Notes: generated by a model not told the origin, from the sequence alone. A stretch of 64,000 nucleotides of DNA from Halobellus sp. MBLA0158 (GCF_041477585.1 NZ_JBGNYA010000001.1:1922001-1986000); one strand, 5' to 3'; shown: positions 25,811-33,886, counted from the stretch's first letter. Numbers and translations are program-made.

Positions 25811-27265
25811 ATGAGCGCCGGGGTCACTATCTCGTCGATGTCGTCGTACGCGATCCTCGGGTGCGGAAGCGTCGGCTACGCCGTCGCGGAGGATCTCGTC
25901 GAGGACGGCAAGGACGTCCTCATCCTCGACAAGGACGAGAGCCGGGTCGAGTCCCTCCGCGATCAGGACCTGAACGCACAGCAGACCGACATCGCGGATC
26001 CGGACGTCGTCGACGCGGTCGCCGATCGCGACGTCGTTCTCATCCTCGCGTCCGACGTCGAAGCGAACAAGGCCGCGGTGTCGGCGATCCGCGAGCGCGG
26101 CGGCGACCAGTTCGTCGTCGTCCGCGCTTCGGACCCCGTCTCGGAGGACGAACTCTCCGAGCTGGGCGCCGACGTCGTGATCAATCCCTCGGAGGTCATC
26201 GCCGACTCCGCGCTCCGCTCGCTGGAGTCCGGCGAACTGGAGTACAAGGCCCGCCAGCTCGCGGAGGTCCTCGAAAGCGCCGACGAGGGGCTCGCGGTCC
26301 TCACCCACGACAACCCCGACCCCGACTCGATCGCCTCCGCGGTCGCGTTGCAGGCGATCGCCCGCGAGCACGGCATCGACGCCGTGATCAACTACGACGG
26401 CGAGATCGGCCAGCAGGAGAACCGCGCCTTCGTGAATCTCCTCGGCATCGAACTCGTGCCGCTCTCGGAGGGCAAGCCGCTCTCGGAGTACGGCGCGGTC
26501 GCGCTCGTCGACCACATGAAATCGGGCGATCCCGAACTCGACGTCGACGTCGACATCTTCATCGACCACTACGAGCCCGAGGAGGCCATCGAGGCGGCGT
26601 TCACCGACGTTCGCCCGAACGTCTCCTCGACGTCGACCATCCTCACGAAGTACCTCCAGGAGTTCGACATCTCGCCGAGCGAGGCGGTCGCCACGGCGCT
26701 CCTGTACGGGATCCGCTCGGAGACGCTCGACTTCAAGCGCGAGACCACGCCCGCGGACCTGACCGCCGCGGCGTACCTCTATCCCTTCGCCAACCACGAC
26801 ACGCTCGAACAGGTCGAGTCGCCGTCGATGTCCCCGGAGACGCTCGACGTCCTCGCGGAGGCTATCCAGAACCGGGAGGTCCAGGGGAGCCACCTCGTCT
26901 CGAACGCGGGCTTCATCCGCGACCGCGACGCGCTCGGACAGGCCGCCCAGCACCTCCTCAAACTGGAGGGGATCACAACCACGGCGGTCTTCGGGATCGC
27001 CGACGACCGGATCTACCTCTCGGCCCGCTCGAAGGACATCCGGATGAACATCGGGAAGATCCTCGAAGACGCCTTCGCGGGGATCGGCGAGACCGGCGGC
27101 CACTCCACCCAGGGCGACGTCGAGATCCCGCTCGGCATCTTCACAGGGATCGAGACGAGCGACGACAACCGCGACACGCTCCTCCAGCTCACCGAGGAGG
27201 CCGTCCGACGGAAGCTGTTCGAGGCGATGGGCGTCGAGAGCGCCGAAAGCGGGAACGGAAGCTGA
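25811..27265 (+). CDS. RCK(TrkA-N)-DHH phosphoesterase fusion
   Basis: Cytosolic protein of 484 residues. Residues about 10-130 are a Rossmann RCK/TrkA-N domain (YAILGCGSVGYAVAEDL, then a terminal acidic strand LILDKD). Residues 160-330 are a DHH phosphoesterase domain with motif I HDNPDPDSIAS, a motif II Asp in VALVD and motif III IDHYEP, where DHH reads DHY. A DHHA1-type domain follows, with a GGHSTQGDVEIP glycine-rich region. The family includes nanoRNases and cyclic dinucleotide phosphodiesterases; the RCK half suggests control by a nucleotide. The exact substrate is unknown. The ATG at 25811 follows an in-frame GTG at 25799. Confidence 0.85.
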   Translation: MSAGVTISSMSSYAILGCGSVGYAVAEDLVEDGKDVLILDKDESRVESLRDQDLNAQQTDIADPDVVDAVADRDVVLILASDVEANKAAVSAIRERGGDQFVVVRASDPVSEDELSELGADVVINPSEVIADSALRSLESGELEYKARQLAEVLESADEGLAVLTHDNPDPDSIASAVALQAIAREHGIDAVINYDGEIGQQENRAFVNLLGIELVPLSEGKPLSEYGAVALVDHMKSGDPELDVDVDIFIDHYEPEEAIEAAFTDVRPNVSSTSTILTKYLQEFDISPSEAVATALLYGIRSETLDFKRETTPADLTAAAYLYPFANHDTLEQVESPSMSPETLDVLAEAIQNREVQGSHLVSNAGFIRDRDALGQAAQHLLKLEGITTTAVFGIADDRIYLSARSKDIRMNIGKILEDAFAGIGETGGHSTQGDVEIPLGIFTGIETSDDNRDTLLQLTEEAVRRKLFEAMGVESAESGNGS

Positions 27266-27306
27266 CGGGCGTCGGGCTTTTCTCCGTCAGCGCGCTACCG
27301 TAGGGT

Positions 27307-27738
27307 ATGAAGGCCTCTGCCGAGATCGTCGTCGACCGACCGCGAGAAGCCGTCTTCGAGTACATGGACGTCCCCGAGAACCAGGCACGGATCTCGCCCC
27401 GCCTCTCGGCGGTCGAGACCCTGGGAACGCTCGACAACGGCGGGAAGCGGGCGTCGTACACCTACCGCCTGGGGCTCGGCTTCGATGGCGAGGTCCGCGG
27501 CGTCGTCCACGAGCCGCCGGAGCGGGTCGTCTTCGAGATGGACGGCGACATCGAGGGCCGGATCGAGTGGACGTTCGAGGAGGACGACGGCGGGACGCGC
27601 GTCACCTACACGGCCGAGTACGATCTCGGGCTGCCGACGGCGCTCGACCTCCTCCTCAGGCCGCTCACGAACCGGTACAACCGCCGAGAGCTGGAGCGGA
27701 CGCTGGCGAACCTCGCGGACAGACTGGCCGACGACTGA
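27307..27738 (+). CDS. SRPBCC-fold (polyketide cyclase-like) protein
   Basis: Protein of 143 residues with the START/SRPBCC pattern: an opening strand with IVVDRPREAVFEYMDVPEN, a central beta-sheet (DGEVRGVVHEPPERVVFEMDG), and a C-terminal helix (RRELERTLANLADRL). The fold forms a hydrophobic cavity for lipids or polyketide-like ligands. No ligand can be named. It starts 41 bases after the RCK-DHH gene on the same strand, so cotranscription is possible. A 12-bp inverted repeat begins immediately after its stop. Confidence 0.85.
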   Translation: MKASAEIVVDRPREAVFEYMDVPENQARISPRLSAVETLGTLDNGGKRASYTYRLGLGFDGEVRGVVHEPPERVVFEMDGDIEGRIEWTFEEDDGGTRVTYTAEYDLGLPTALDLLLRPLTNRYNRRELERTLANLADRLADD

Positions 27739-27740
27739 TC

Positions 27741-27823
27741 GTGATTACTCTCACTGTTTCCAGCCGAACACCACCCCCGGTGACGGCGTTTGGTGGGAAG
27801 AGACGAGAGACGAGAGTAATCAC
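27741..27823. repeat. 12-bp inverted repeat with 59-bp spacer
   Basis: GTGATTACTCTC (27741-27752) and its exact reverse complement (27812-27823) flank 59 bases in the gap between the SRPBCC gene and the next gene. The left arm starts two bases after the SRPBCC stop. It could fold as a long-loop RNA structure or mark a small element. Confidence 0.6.
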
Positions 27824-27918
27824 TACGAGAACGGATCCGTCCCGCCGGGAGCGGGTGCTGCGGCCGCAAGCGGCAAATGAGTTCGGTCCTCAGGGGTCGC
27901 AACCGGACACCGTCCCGT

Positions 27919-29259
27919 ATGACCCACCCCACGCCGATCCCGCCGGACGTCTTCGCCGACGCAGTCGCGCGATTGGACGAGTCCGAACTCGCCGCGTTCG
28001 TCGGCGCGCTCCAGCGGGGGACGGGCGGGGACGTCGCGGTCGAGATCGATCCCCCGTACGTCACCGTCGGGAGCGACGATACCCGGACGACAGTCCTCGT
28101 GGCGGGCGCGTCGGGCGAACCCGACCGACCGACGGACGCCGATCGGATCGTCCGGCCTGTCGAGGACGACGCGGATGCGGCCGACCCGTCGATTCTCACG
28201 CTCTCGGACCTTCGGGAGCAGTTGCTGTACGGACTCGCTCCCGAGGAGGCCGAGGCGGTCTGCGAGGAGTTCCTCGGGACGGCCGCGCGGTCTGTGTCCT
28301 ACGCCTCCGAGATCGCCGAATCGACGGGGCCCCAGCGGACCGTGGGCGCGAAGACCGACGATTCGAGGCCTGGAGCAGGAGCGTCCGGCGGCCGTCAGAC
28401 CCCGTCGTCGCAATCGAAAGGATCGAAACGGGAGTCGACCTCGACGGGTCCGAGCGGAAGGGACGCTGACGAGGGGTCGGACTCCCGGAGGCACCCGACG
28501 ACCGCGACGCGCCTGTCGAATGCAGTCAGTACACGGCGTGCGGTCGTGGTTGCCCTCGTCCTCCTCGTCGCCGCGGGCGGTGTGGCCTCCGTGGCCGATC
28601 GGCCGCTCGGCGACGCCGCGGGACTGCTCTCGGGATCCGCCGGCGACGGCGGTGAGTCGCTGACAGGACCGGAGGGGGAGGTGACCGGCGCCGCTCCCGC
28701 GACGGGGACGGCGACGACCGAAGAGCCGGGGACCTCGACCGGTGCCGGAATGGAAGCCGAGGTCCTCGACGACGGGACGAACGGGAGCGAGGCGGGCGTT
28801 CAGGACGGGATCTCGGAACGCGAGCGACACTTCAGGCCGGAACCGACGTGTACGCGCTCGTTCCTGTTGGTCACGCAGATTCAGATGAACGCGCTGCGGT
28901 ACAACGACAACGAGACCGACGCGGGCATCCGGACGGTCAGGCGGTTCGCCTCGCCCACGAACCGCCGCGCCGTCGAGAGCTTCAGCGAGTACGCCGAGGT
29001 GATCCGCAGTCCGACCTACGCGGCGATGCTCACCTACGAGAGCGTGCAGTACGACCCGGTCCGCACCGGCGAACGCACCGCACAGGTGCGGGTCGTGACG
29101 CGCGAAAACGACACCGTGACCGGACGCTACGCGTTCTTCCTGCGGAAGGTCGGAGACGGTGAGTACGACGGCTGCTGGATGACCGACGCCGTGCTGACGC
29201 AGTCGACGGTGGTCCTCGATGCCGATCCCGTCGCGAGCGAGGAGTCGATCGGCGCTTGA
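27919..29259 (+). CDS. Single-pass membrane protein with DUF4864-like C-terminus
   Basis: Protein of 446 residues. Residues 1-130 are a soluble domain (PDVFADAVARLDESELAAFVGALQ). Residues 140-205 are a low-complexity Ser/Gly/Arg linker. One membrane helix spans about 208-226 (AVVVALVLLVAAGGVASV). After a Thr/Gly-rich stretch, residues about 315-430 resemble the NTF2-like DUF4864 family (repeated RRFASPTNR, SPTYAAMLTYESV, GRYAFFLRKVGDGEYDGCW), probably outside the cell. Function unknown; an anchored ligand-binding or sensing protein is a guess. The ATG at 27919 is preferred because it begins the conserved N-terminal domain. Confidence 0.72.
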   Translation: MTHPTPIPPDVFADAVARLDESELAAFVGALQRGTGGDVAVEIDPPYVTVGSDDTRTTVLVAGASGEPDRPTDADRIVRPVEDDADAADPSILTLSDLREQLLYGLAPEEAEAVCEEFLGTAARSVSYASEIAESTGPQRTVGAKTDDSRPGAGASGGRQTPSSQSKGSKRESTSTGPSGRDADEGSDSRRHPTTATRLSNAVSTRRAVVVALVLLVAAGGVASVADRPLGDAAGLLSGSAGDGGESLTGPEGEVTGAAPATGTATTEEPGTSTGAGMEAEVLDDGTNGSEAGVQDGISERERHFRPEPTCTRSFLLVTQIQMNALRYNDNETDAGIRTVRRFASPTNRRAVESFSEYAEVIRSPTYAAMLTYESVQYDPVRTGERTAQVRVVTRENDTVTGRYAFFLRKVGDGEYDGCWMTDAVLTQSTVVLDADPVASEESIGA

Positions 29260-29404
29260 GGCCGTGCAGAGTGCGACTCGGTCCGGGGTCCGTTTCCGCT
29301 CTCGCTCGGTTGTTTTCCGTAGATACCGTTATTCGGCGTGATCGATAGGTCGTCTTCATTTTTGATTCTATCGGAGCAAAACCGACGGACTGGGGCGGGG
29401 TCAG

Positions 29405-29427
29405 ATGCGCGGGACAGGATTCGAACC
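29405..29427 (-). repeat. Duplicated 3' end of tRNA-Leu (relict attachment site)
   Basis: The 23 bases here are identical to 29515-29537, the 3' end of the tRNA-Leu gene (T-arm and acceptor 3' strand plus discriminator). The two copies lie exactly 110 bases apart. The 87 bases between them contain CGCTC-rich short repeats and a GATTCGAATC palindrome but no gene. Confidence 0.8.
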
Positions 29428-29515
29428 ACGGTCGCTCTGCTCGCTCCGCTCGCGTCGCTCCCTGATTCGAATCCTTCGGAACGAGATTCGTCCTCGCTGT
29501 CGCTCGGACAGAATA

Positions 29516-29598
29516 TGCGCGGGACAGGATTCGAACCTGCGGACCCCTATGGGACAGCGTCCTAAGCGCTGCGCCTTTGACCGCTTGGCTACCCGCGC
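29516..29598 (-). tRNA. tRNA-Leu (TAG)
   Basis: The minus strand forms a class II tRNA: acceptor GCGCGGG/CCCGCGC, D-arm TAGCCAAGCGGTCAAAGGC, anticodon stem CAGCG/CGCTG around loop CTTAGGA (anticodon TAG), a variable arm, T-loop TTCGAAT, and discriminator A. No intron and no encoded CCA. Its 3' end is duplicated 110 bases away. Confidence 0.95.
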
Positions 29599-29651
29599 GC
29601 AGACGCCACTACACCCAAGTCCCAAATCAACCTATCGCTCCGCGCGGAGGA

Positions 29652-29659
29652 TTCTTATA
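29652..29659 (+). promoter_or_regulatory. TATA box of the mini-TFB gene
   Basis: TTCTTATA is centred 25 bases before the GTG at 29681, indicating a leaderless transcript and supporting that GTG start. Confidence 0.6.
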
Positions 29660-29680
29660 CGATCCCGACCCACTCCGGGT

Positions 29681-29989
29681 GTGTACAGCGCCCGCGACCG
29701 CGTCGCCAACGAGGAGTGGCTGGCCCGCATCGAACAGGCGGCCGACCGCCTGGACCTCGGGTCGGAAGCCCGCTCGTTCGCGACGGATATGTTCCTCTCG
29801 GAGGTCCCGGACGAGGATCGCTCGAAGCGGGCGATCGCCGCCGCGAGCCTCTATGCGGGCGCGCTGATCGCCGGTGAGGAGCGCTCGCAGTCGCGCGTCG
29901 CCGACGCGATGGACGTCAGTCGGCTCAGCGTCCAACAGAACTGGAAGCCCGTGCTCGAAGCGGCGGGATTCCGGCCGCCGTCGTGGTGA
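29681..29989 (+). CDS. Miniature TFB-like protein (single cyclin-type repeat)
   Basis: Protein of 102 residues starting with GTG. It consists of one TFIIB/TFB cyclin-like repeat: RIEQAADRLDLGSEARSFATDMF, then SKRAIAAASLYAGALIAGEERSQSRVADAMDVSRLSVQQNWKPVL. Normal archaeal TFB has an N-terminal zinc ribbon, a linker and two such repeats, in about 300 residues; here the ribbon, B-finger and one repeat are absent. The second-repeat recognition helix (DVSRLSVQQNW) is kept, so DNA contact near the BRE is possible. It could modulate basal transcription or be a small DNA-binding regulator. It is not a truncated pseudogene, since it has its own promoter and a clean stop. Confidence 0.8.
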   Translation: MYSARDRVANEEWLARIEQAADRLDLGSEARSFATDMFLSEVPDEDRSKRAIAAASLYAGALIAGEERSQSRVADAMDVSRLSVQQNWKPVLEAAGFRPPSW

Positions 29990-30011
29990 GGTCTCGGAGC
30001 CGAACCGACCG

Positions 30012-30515
30012 TCACCCGTCCGCGCTCGGCCGCTCCGCGCCGCGGCCCTCGCGCTCCGGGGTTATGTTGCCGTGGCGGTCGATCTCGCCTTTGACGATCC
30101 GAGTCGAGGAGATCCGCTCGCCGTCCTCCGCGGTGACGTGATCGACGACTTCGATCTCCAGCGGGTCGTAGCCGCGTTCACGCCGGATCTCGTTGATCCG
30201 CTCGCCCCCGTCTTTGGTCTCCGGAGAGACGATCAGGTAGTCGAACTGCTTTTCGGTGGCGATCCCGGTCGGCTCGGTCAGCTCCCGGACCTCGAAGTCG
30301 CGGTCGTGCGCCTCCGCGAGCGGCTCCAGCTCGGCGACGAGGTCGCGCTTCCGCTCGTCGAACGGCCGGACGTAGCGGTCGACGTGGCGGGTCTTCGGCG
30401 CGAGTTCGTCGCTCGTCAGCCCGACGGTGACATCACCCAACTCGAAGGCGCGCTCGAAGAGCGCGTGGTGGCCGTCGTGGACCGGATCGAACGTCCCGCC
30501 CAGCGCGACGTGCAT
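30012..30515 (-). CDS. coaD: Phosphopantetheine adenylyltransferase (archaeal type)
   Basis: Cytosolic nucleotidyltransferase of 167 residues that joins ATP and 4'-phosphopantetheine to give dephospho-CoA. The motif GGTFDPVHDGHHALF at residues 6-20 carries the HxGH site, and ISSTRI near 139-144 is the second signature. The length and the extended C-terminal tail fit archaeal enzymes of this step. It converges on the mini-TFB gene with a 22-base gap and is followed upstream by tfx on the same strand. Confidence 0.93.
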   Translation of the reverse strand: MHVALGGTFDPVHDGHHALFERAFELGDVTVGLTSDELAPKTRHVDRYVRPFDERKRDLVAELEPLAEAHDRDFEVRELTEPTGIATEKQFDYLIVSPETKDGGERINEIRRERGYDPLEIEVVDHVTAEDGERISSTRIVKGEIDRHGNITPEREGRGAERPSADG

Positions 30516-30573
30516 ATCCGGCCGAGGTCCTCCCGGAACTTAAACGGGACGGGTCCGGGTCGACGGTCTGCGG

Positions 30574-30999
30574 TCACGACTCGTCGGCGAACACCCGCAC
30601 GTCGCCGTCGCTCGTCAGCCCCACGCTGACCGCGGCGTTCAGCATATTCTCGTTCGCGACGTCGCCGAGGACGCCGTAGAGGTGGGCGTACAGCTCCGGT
30701 CGGCAGTAATCGACTTTCAGGCCGGCCTCGTCGCCGCGCTCGTAGATGCGATCGACGAGGTCCTCGAAGCACGTCCCCGCCGGGACTGTGAATCGCGCGG
30801 GCGCGCGGAGCGTCCGGACCAGATCCAGCGTCCGTCGCGCTTTCTCGACGTTCTCCTCTGCGGCCCGTTCGATGGCGCTCACGTTCGAGTCGGTCGTGCC
30901 GAGCTCCGCTGCGACCTCCCGCTGTGTCCGCCCGCGCTCGCGGAGCTCTAACACCTCCACCTGTCGGTCGGTCAGGATCGTCGCCCCGGGGTCGGTCAT
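30574..30999 (-). CDS. Tfx family DNA-binding regulator
   Basis: Protein of 141 residues. The N-terminal helix-turn-helix (LTDRQVEVLELRERGRTQREVAAELGTTDSNVSAIERAA) is that of Tfx, and the C-terminal domain (RFTVPAGTCFEDLVDRIYERGDEAGLKVDYC) is the conserved Tfx extension. In Methanothermobacter, Tfx binds downstream of the promoter of the molybdenum formylmethanofuran dehydrogenase operon. Here the gene is divergent, 60 bases from a tungstate/molybdate-type ABC importer, which fits a role as its metal- or oxyanion-linked regulator. The intergenic dyad and repeats (31005-31046) are the likely operators. Confidence 0.9.
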   Translation of the reverse strand: MTDPGATILTDRQVEVLELRERGRTQREVAAELGTTDSNVSAIERAAEENVEKARRTLDLVRTLRAPARFTVPAGTCFEDLVDRIYERGDEAGLKVDYCRPELYAHLYGVLGDVANENMLNAAVSVGLTSDGDVRVFADES

Positions 31000-31004
31000 A
31001 CCCT

Positions 31005-31046
31005 GTCAAACAGATCCGTTTGAGGTAAGTTTATTGGTCAAACAGA
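31005..31046. promoter_or_regulatory. Candidate Tfx operators around the importer TATA box
   Basis: A dyad TCAAAC-n6-GTTTGA spans 31006-31023. The 10-base GTCAAACAGA occurs at 31005-31014 and again at 31037-31046, 32 bases apart, about three helical turns. The TATA-like GTTTATT (31029-31035) lies between the two direct repeats and is 28 bases upstream of the importer ATG at 31060. Bound protein would cover the promoter. Confidence 0.6.
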
Positions 31047-31059
31047 ATATGTTGCCCCT

Positions 31060-31980
31060 ATGCCGACTCCCCCGCGCCGTCTCGTCCGCCGTCGGTCCGT
31101 TCTCGCGGGTATCGGGGCCGCGTTCGGTGGCGTCGCGGGCTGTGTGGGGACCTCGGGAGGCTCCGGGGGGACAGGGACCGTCTCGATGCTCGCCGCGGGC
31201 AGCCTGAACAACGCATTGGAGAACGGTCTCCGGCCGGCCGTCGACGCGCGACTCCGCGTCGAGTCTCACGGCTCGGCGCAGGTCGCTCGCCTCGTCGCGG
31301 AGGGACAGAAGGACCCCGACATCGTGTCCTTGGCGGACGTGGCGCTGTTCGACGGCCCGCTCGATCCCGAGTGGTACGCGGAGTTCGCTACGAACGCGAT
31401 CGTGGTCGCCTACAACCCCGAGACCGAGGGCGGACGGCGCGTGGCCGACGCCGGCCGCGACGGGTGGTATCGGCCGATCGTGTCGGGCGAGGTCGATCTC
31501 GGCCGGACCGACCCTGACCTCGATCCGCTGGGCTACCGGACGCTCTTCGCGCTCGAACTCGCGACCGACTACTACGGCACCGAACGGGACCTCCGGACTG
31601 CGATTCCCGAGCGCGACCAGATCTACCCAGAGACCCAACTCATCAGCCAGTTCGAGACGGGCTCGATCGACGCCGCGATCGCCTACCGCAGTATGGCCGT
31701 CGAGCGCGACTACGACTACCTCGATCTGCCCGCCGAGATCGATCTCAGCGATCCCGCGTTCGCGGAGTCGTACGCGACGTCGACCTACGAACTCCCGAGC
31801 GGGAAGGTAATCGAGGGCGGCCCGATCAGCTACGGCTCGACGATCAGACACGACGAGCCCTCCGTCCGCGACGTCTTCGAGGCGCACGTCGCGGGCGACT
31901 ACCTCCCGGCGTATGGATTCGACCGGCCCGATGACCACCCCCGATACAGTGGAGATGTTCCCAGCGAAATCGCGGGCTAG
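31060..31980 (+). CDS. Tungstate/molybdate-type substrate-binding lipoprotein (copy 1)
   Basis: Exported lipoprotein of 306 residues. A twin-arginine motif (RRRSVLAG) precedes a lipobox VAGC at about residues 25-28. The mature protein matches the WtpA/ModA-like group: AAGSLNNALE opening, SHGSAQVARLVAEGQKDPD, GRTDPDLDPLGYRTL near 148-162 (the WtpA hallmark GRxDPxxDPxGYR), and FETGSIDAAIAYRSMA. It captures tungstate or molybdate outside the cell; which oxyanion is preferred cannot be told. The permease gene begins inside its 3' end, overlapping by about 50 bases. Confidence 0.88.
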   Translation: MPTPPRRLVRRRSVLAGIGAAFGGVAGCVGTSGGSGGTGTVSMLAAGSLNNALENGLRPAVDARLRVESHGSAQVARLVAEGQKDPDIVSLADVALFDGPLDPEWYAEFATNAIVVAYNPETEGGRRVADAGRDGWYRPIVSGEVDLGRTDPDLDPLGYRTLFALELATDYYGTERDLRTAIPERDQIYPETQLISQFETGSIDAAIAYRSMAVERDYDYLDLPAEIDLSDPAFAESYATSTYELPSGKVIEGGPISYGSTIRHDEPSVRDVFEAHVAGDYLPAYGFDRPDDHPRYSGDVPSEIAG

Positions 31981-32764
31981 GCCGATCGAGGGGCGGCTCG
32001 ACTGGCTCTCGGTGGCGTTCGTTCTCGGTGCGGTGCTTCTGGTGTACTACCTGTTTCCGCTGGTGTCGCTCCTCGTGAGCCAGCCGCCGGGGGCCGTGAT
32101 CCGCCGTCTGTCGAGTCCGGACGTCGTCGCAGCCGCGACGACCTCACTGGTCGCTGCGACCGCGAGCGCCGCCATTGCGACCGCGTTCGGACTCCCGCTC
32201 GCGTACTGGCTCGCACGCGCGGACGGGCGGATCGAGACCCTGGTGACCGCGCTCGTGGTCCTGCCGCTCGTCCTCCCGCCGATCGTCAGCGGGATGGTGC
32301 TTCTCACCGTGGTCGGCCCCGAGACGCTCGTCGGGCGGCTCGCCGCGGCGAACGGCCTCCCGCTGACGCGCTCGCTCGCTGGCGTCGTCCTCGCGCAGAC
32401 GTTCGTCGCCTCGCCGTTCGTCGTCGTCACCGCGAAGGCCGCCTTCGAGAGCGTCGATCGGAGCCTCGAATACGCCTCGCGGTCGCTTGGAAAGAGCCGG
32501 CTCGTCACGGTCAGGCGCGTGACGCTTCCGCTGGCCTGGCCGGGCATCCTCGCGGGGATCACGCTGGCGTTCGCGCGCTCGATCGGCGAGTTCGGCGCGA
32601 CGATTATGCTGGCGTACTACCCGCGGACGATGCCCGTCCAGATCTGGGTCTCGTTCACGACGCTCGGCCTCGATCGGGCGTTTCCCACCGCCGTCGTCCT
32701 CGTCGCGATCGCCGTCGCGACGCTCGTCGTGCTCAACGCCCTCGGGCGGAATCCACTGGAGTAG
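31931..32764 (+). CDS. Tungstate/molybdate-type ABC permease (copy 1)
   Basis: Integral membrane protein of 277 residues with six helices. The cytoplasmic EAA loop reads EYASRSLGKSRLVTVRRVTLP, which contacts the ATPase. SIGEFGATIMLAYYP near the C-terminus is characteristic of the ModB/WtpB/CysTW group. Start choice is ambiguous: ATG at 31931 or at 31955, both within the binding-protein gene. The ATPase gene follows after two bases. Confidence 0.88.
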   Translation: MTTPDTVEMFPAKSRARPIEGRLDWLSVAFVLGAVLLVYYLFPLVSLLVSQPPGAVIRRLSSPDVVAAATTSLVAATASAAIATAFGLPLAYWLARADGRIETLVTALVVLPLVLPPIVSGMVLLTVVGPETLVGRLAAANGLPLTRSLAGVVLAQTFVASPFVVVTAKAAFESVDRSLEYASRSLGKSRLVTVRRVTLPLAWPGILAGITLAFARSIGEFGATIMLAYYPRTMPVQIWVSFTTLGLDRAFPTAVVLVAIAVATLVVLNALGRNPLE

Positions 32765-32766
32765 CG

Positions 32767-33792
32767 ATGCTCGAACTCACAGACCTCACGAAGCGCTACG
32801 ACGGGTTCGCGTTCGGCCCCCTCGATCTGACCGTCGAGGACGACGTCCTCGCGGTGCTCGGTCCCTCGGGGAGCGGCAAGACGACGTTGCTGTCGCTGAT
32901 CGCCGGGATCGTCGAACCGGACGACGGAACGCTCGCACTGCGCGGGCGGTCGCTTGTCGGCACGCCGCTCGAATCCCGACGGACCGGACTCGTGTTCCAG
33001 GACGGCGCGCTGTTCCCGCATATGACCGCGCGTGAGAACGTCAGGTACGCGGCCGCAGACTCCGAGCGCGTCGACGAACTGGCCGAACGCCTCGAAATCA
33101 GCGGCATCCTCCACCGCAAGCCCGGACAGCTGTCGGGCGGCGAGCGCCAACGGGTGGCGCTGGCCCGAACGCTCGCCGCCAACCCGGACGTGTTGCTCTT
33201 GGATGAACCGCTATCGAGCCTCGACGCGCCGATCAGACGTCGCCTCCGGAGCGAACTGCACACGCTCTTCGACTCGCTTTCGATTCCGGTGGTCTACGTG
33301 ACCCACGACCAACGCACGGCGACCGCACTCGGCGACCGAATGGCGATCTTTCGAGACGGCCGGATCGAACAGATCGGCGACGCCGAGTGCGTGCTCTGTG
33401 AGCCCGCGAACGAGTTCGTCGCCCGGTTCACCGGCACCGAGAACGTGTTCGACGCCGTCGGCGACGGCCGGTCGCTCCGAGTCGGCGACCGCACACTCAA
33501 CGTCGACGAATCCGTCCCGGAGGGAGCTTCCGTGACGGCCTGTATCCATCCCTCCCGCATCGGACTCGTCTCGCCGGACGACCAAGCAGGTGACGAGGCG
33601 ACTACCCTCCCGGGAACGGTGGACCACTGGCTCAACGAGGGCGGAGAGTACCGGATCGTCGTCGACGTCGAAGGAGTTCCGGCACCGATCGTCGCGGCGG
33701 TCCAGCCGCCCGTGTTCGAGGCGTTGCGCGCGGCCGACGGGACAGCCGTCCGCGTCGTGATTCCCCGCTCTTCCGTTCACCTCATCCGGTAG
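32767..33792 (+). CDS. Tungstate/molybdate-type ABC ATP-binding protein (copy 1)
   Basis: Cytoplasmic ATPase of 341 residues. Walker A GPSGSGKTT, signature LSGGERQ, Walker B LLLDEP, and switch THD are intact. A C-terminal region of about 100 residues (from SVTACIHPSRIGLV) is a TOBE/Mop-type domain, which in ModC/WtpC can bind the oxyanion and shut off transport. It completes the importer operon. The 137-base gap to the recombinase gene contains an imperfect hairpin (33887-33911). Confidence 0.9.
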   Translation: MLELTDLTKRYDGFAFGPLDLTVEDDVLAVLGPSGSGKTTLLSLIAGIVEPDDGTLALRGRSLVGTPLESRRTGLVFQDGALFPHMTARENVRYAAADSERVDELAERLEISGILHRKPGQLSGGERQRVALARTLAANPDVLLLDEPLSSLDAPIRRRLRSELHTLFDSLSIPVVYVTHDQRTATALGDRMAIFRDGRIEQIGDAECVLCEPANEFVARFTGTENVFDAVGDGRSLRVGDRTLNVDESVPEGASVTACIHPSRIGLVSPDDQAGDEATTLPGTVDHWLNEGGEYRIVVDVEGVPAPIVAAVQPPVFEALRAADGTAVRVVIPRSSVHLIR

Positions 33793-33886
33793 CGTTCCCC
33801 TACTCCGGCGTTTCGGCCCCGAGAACCGTAGAATTCTGGATGCCTGCTTTCGAACTGATCGTAGATCCGCTCACCAAATTCTATAT

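Noticed and set aside
29405-29430. A second tRNA-Leu gene
   Set aside because: Only the last 23 bases of the tRNA are present; there is no anticodon or D arm.
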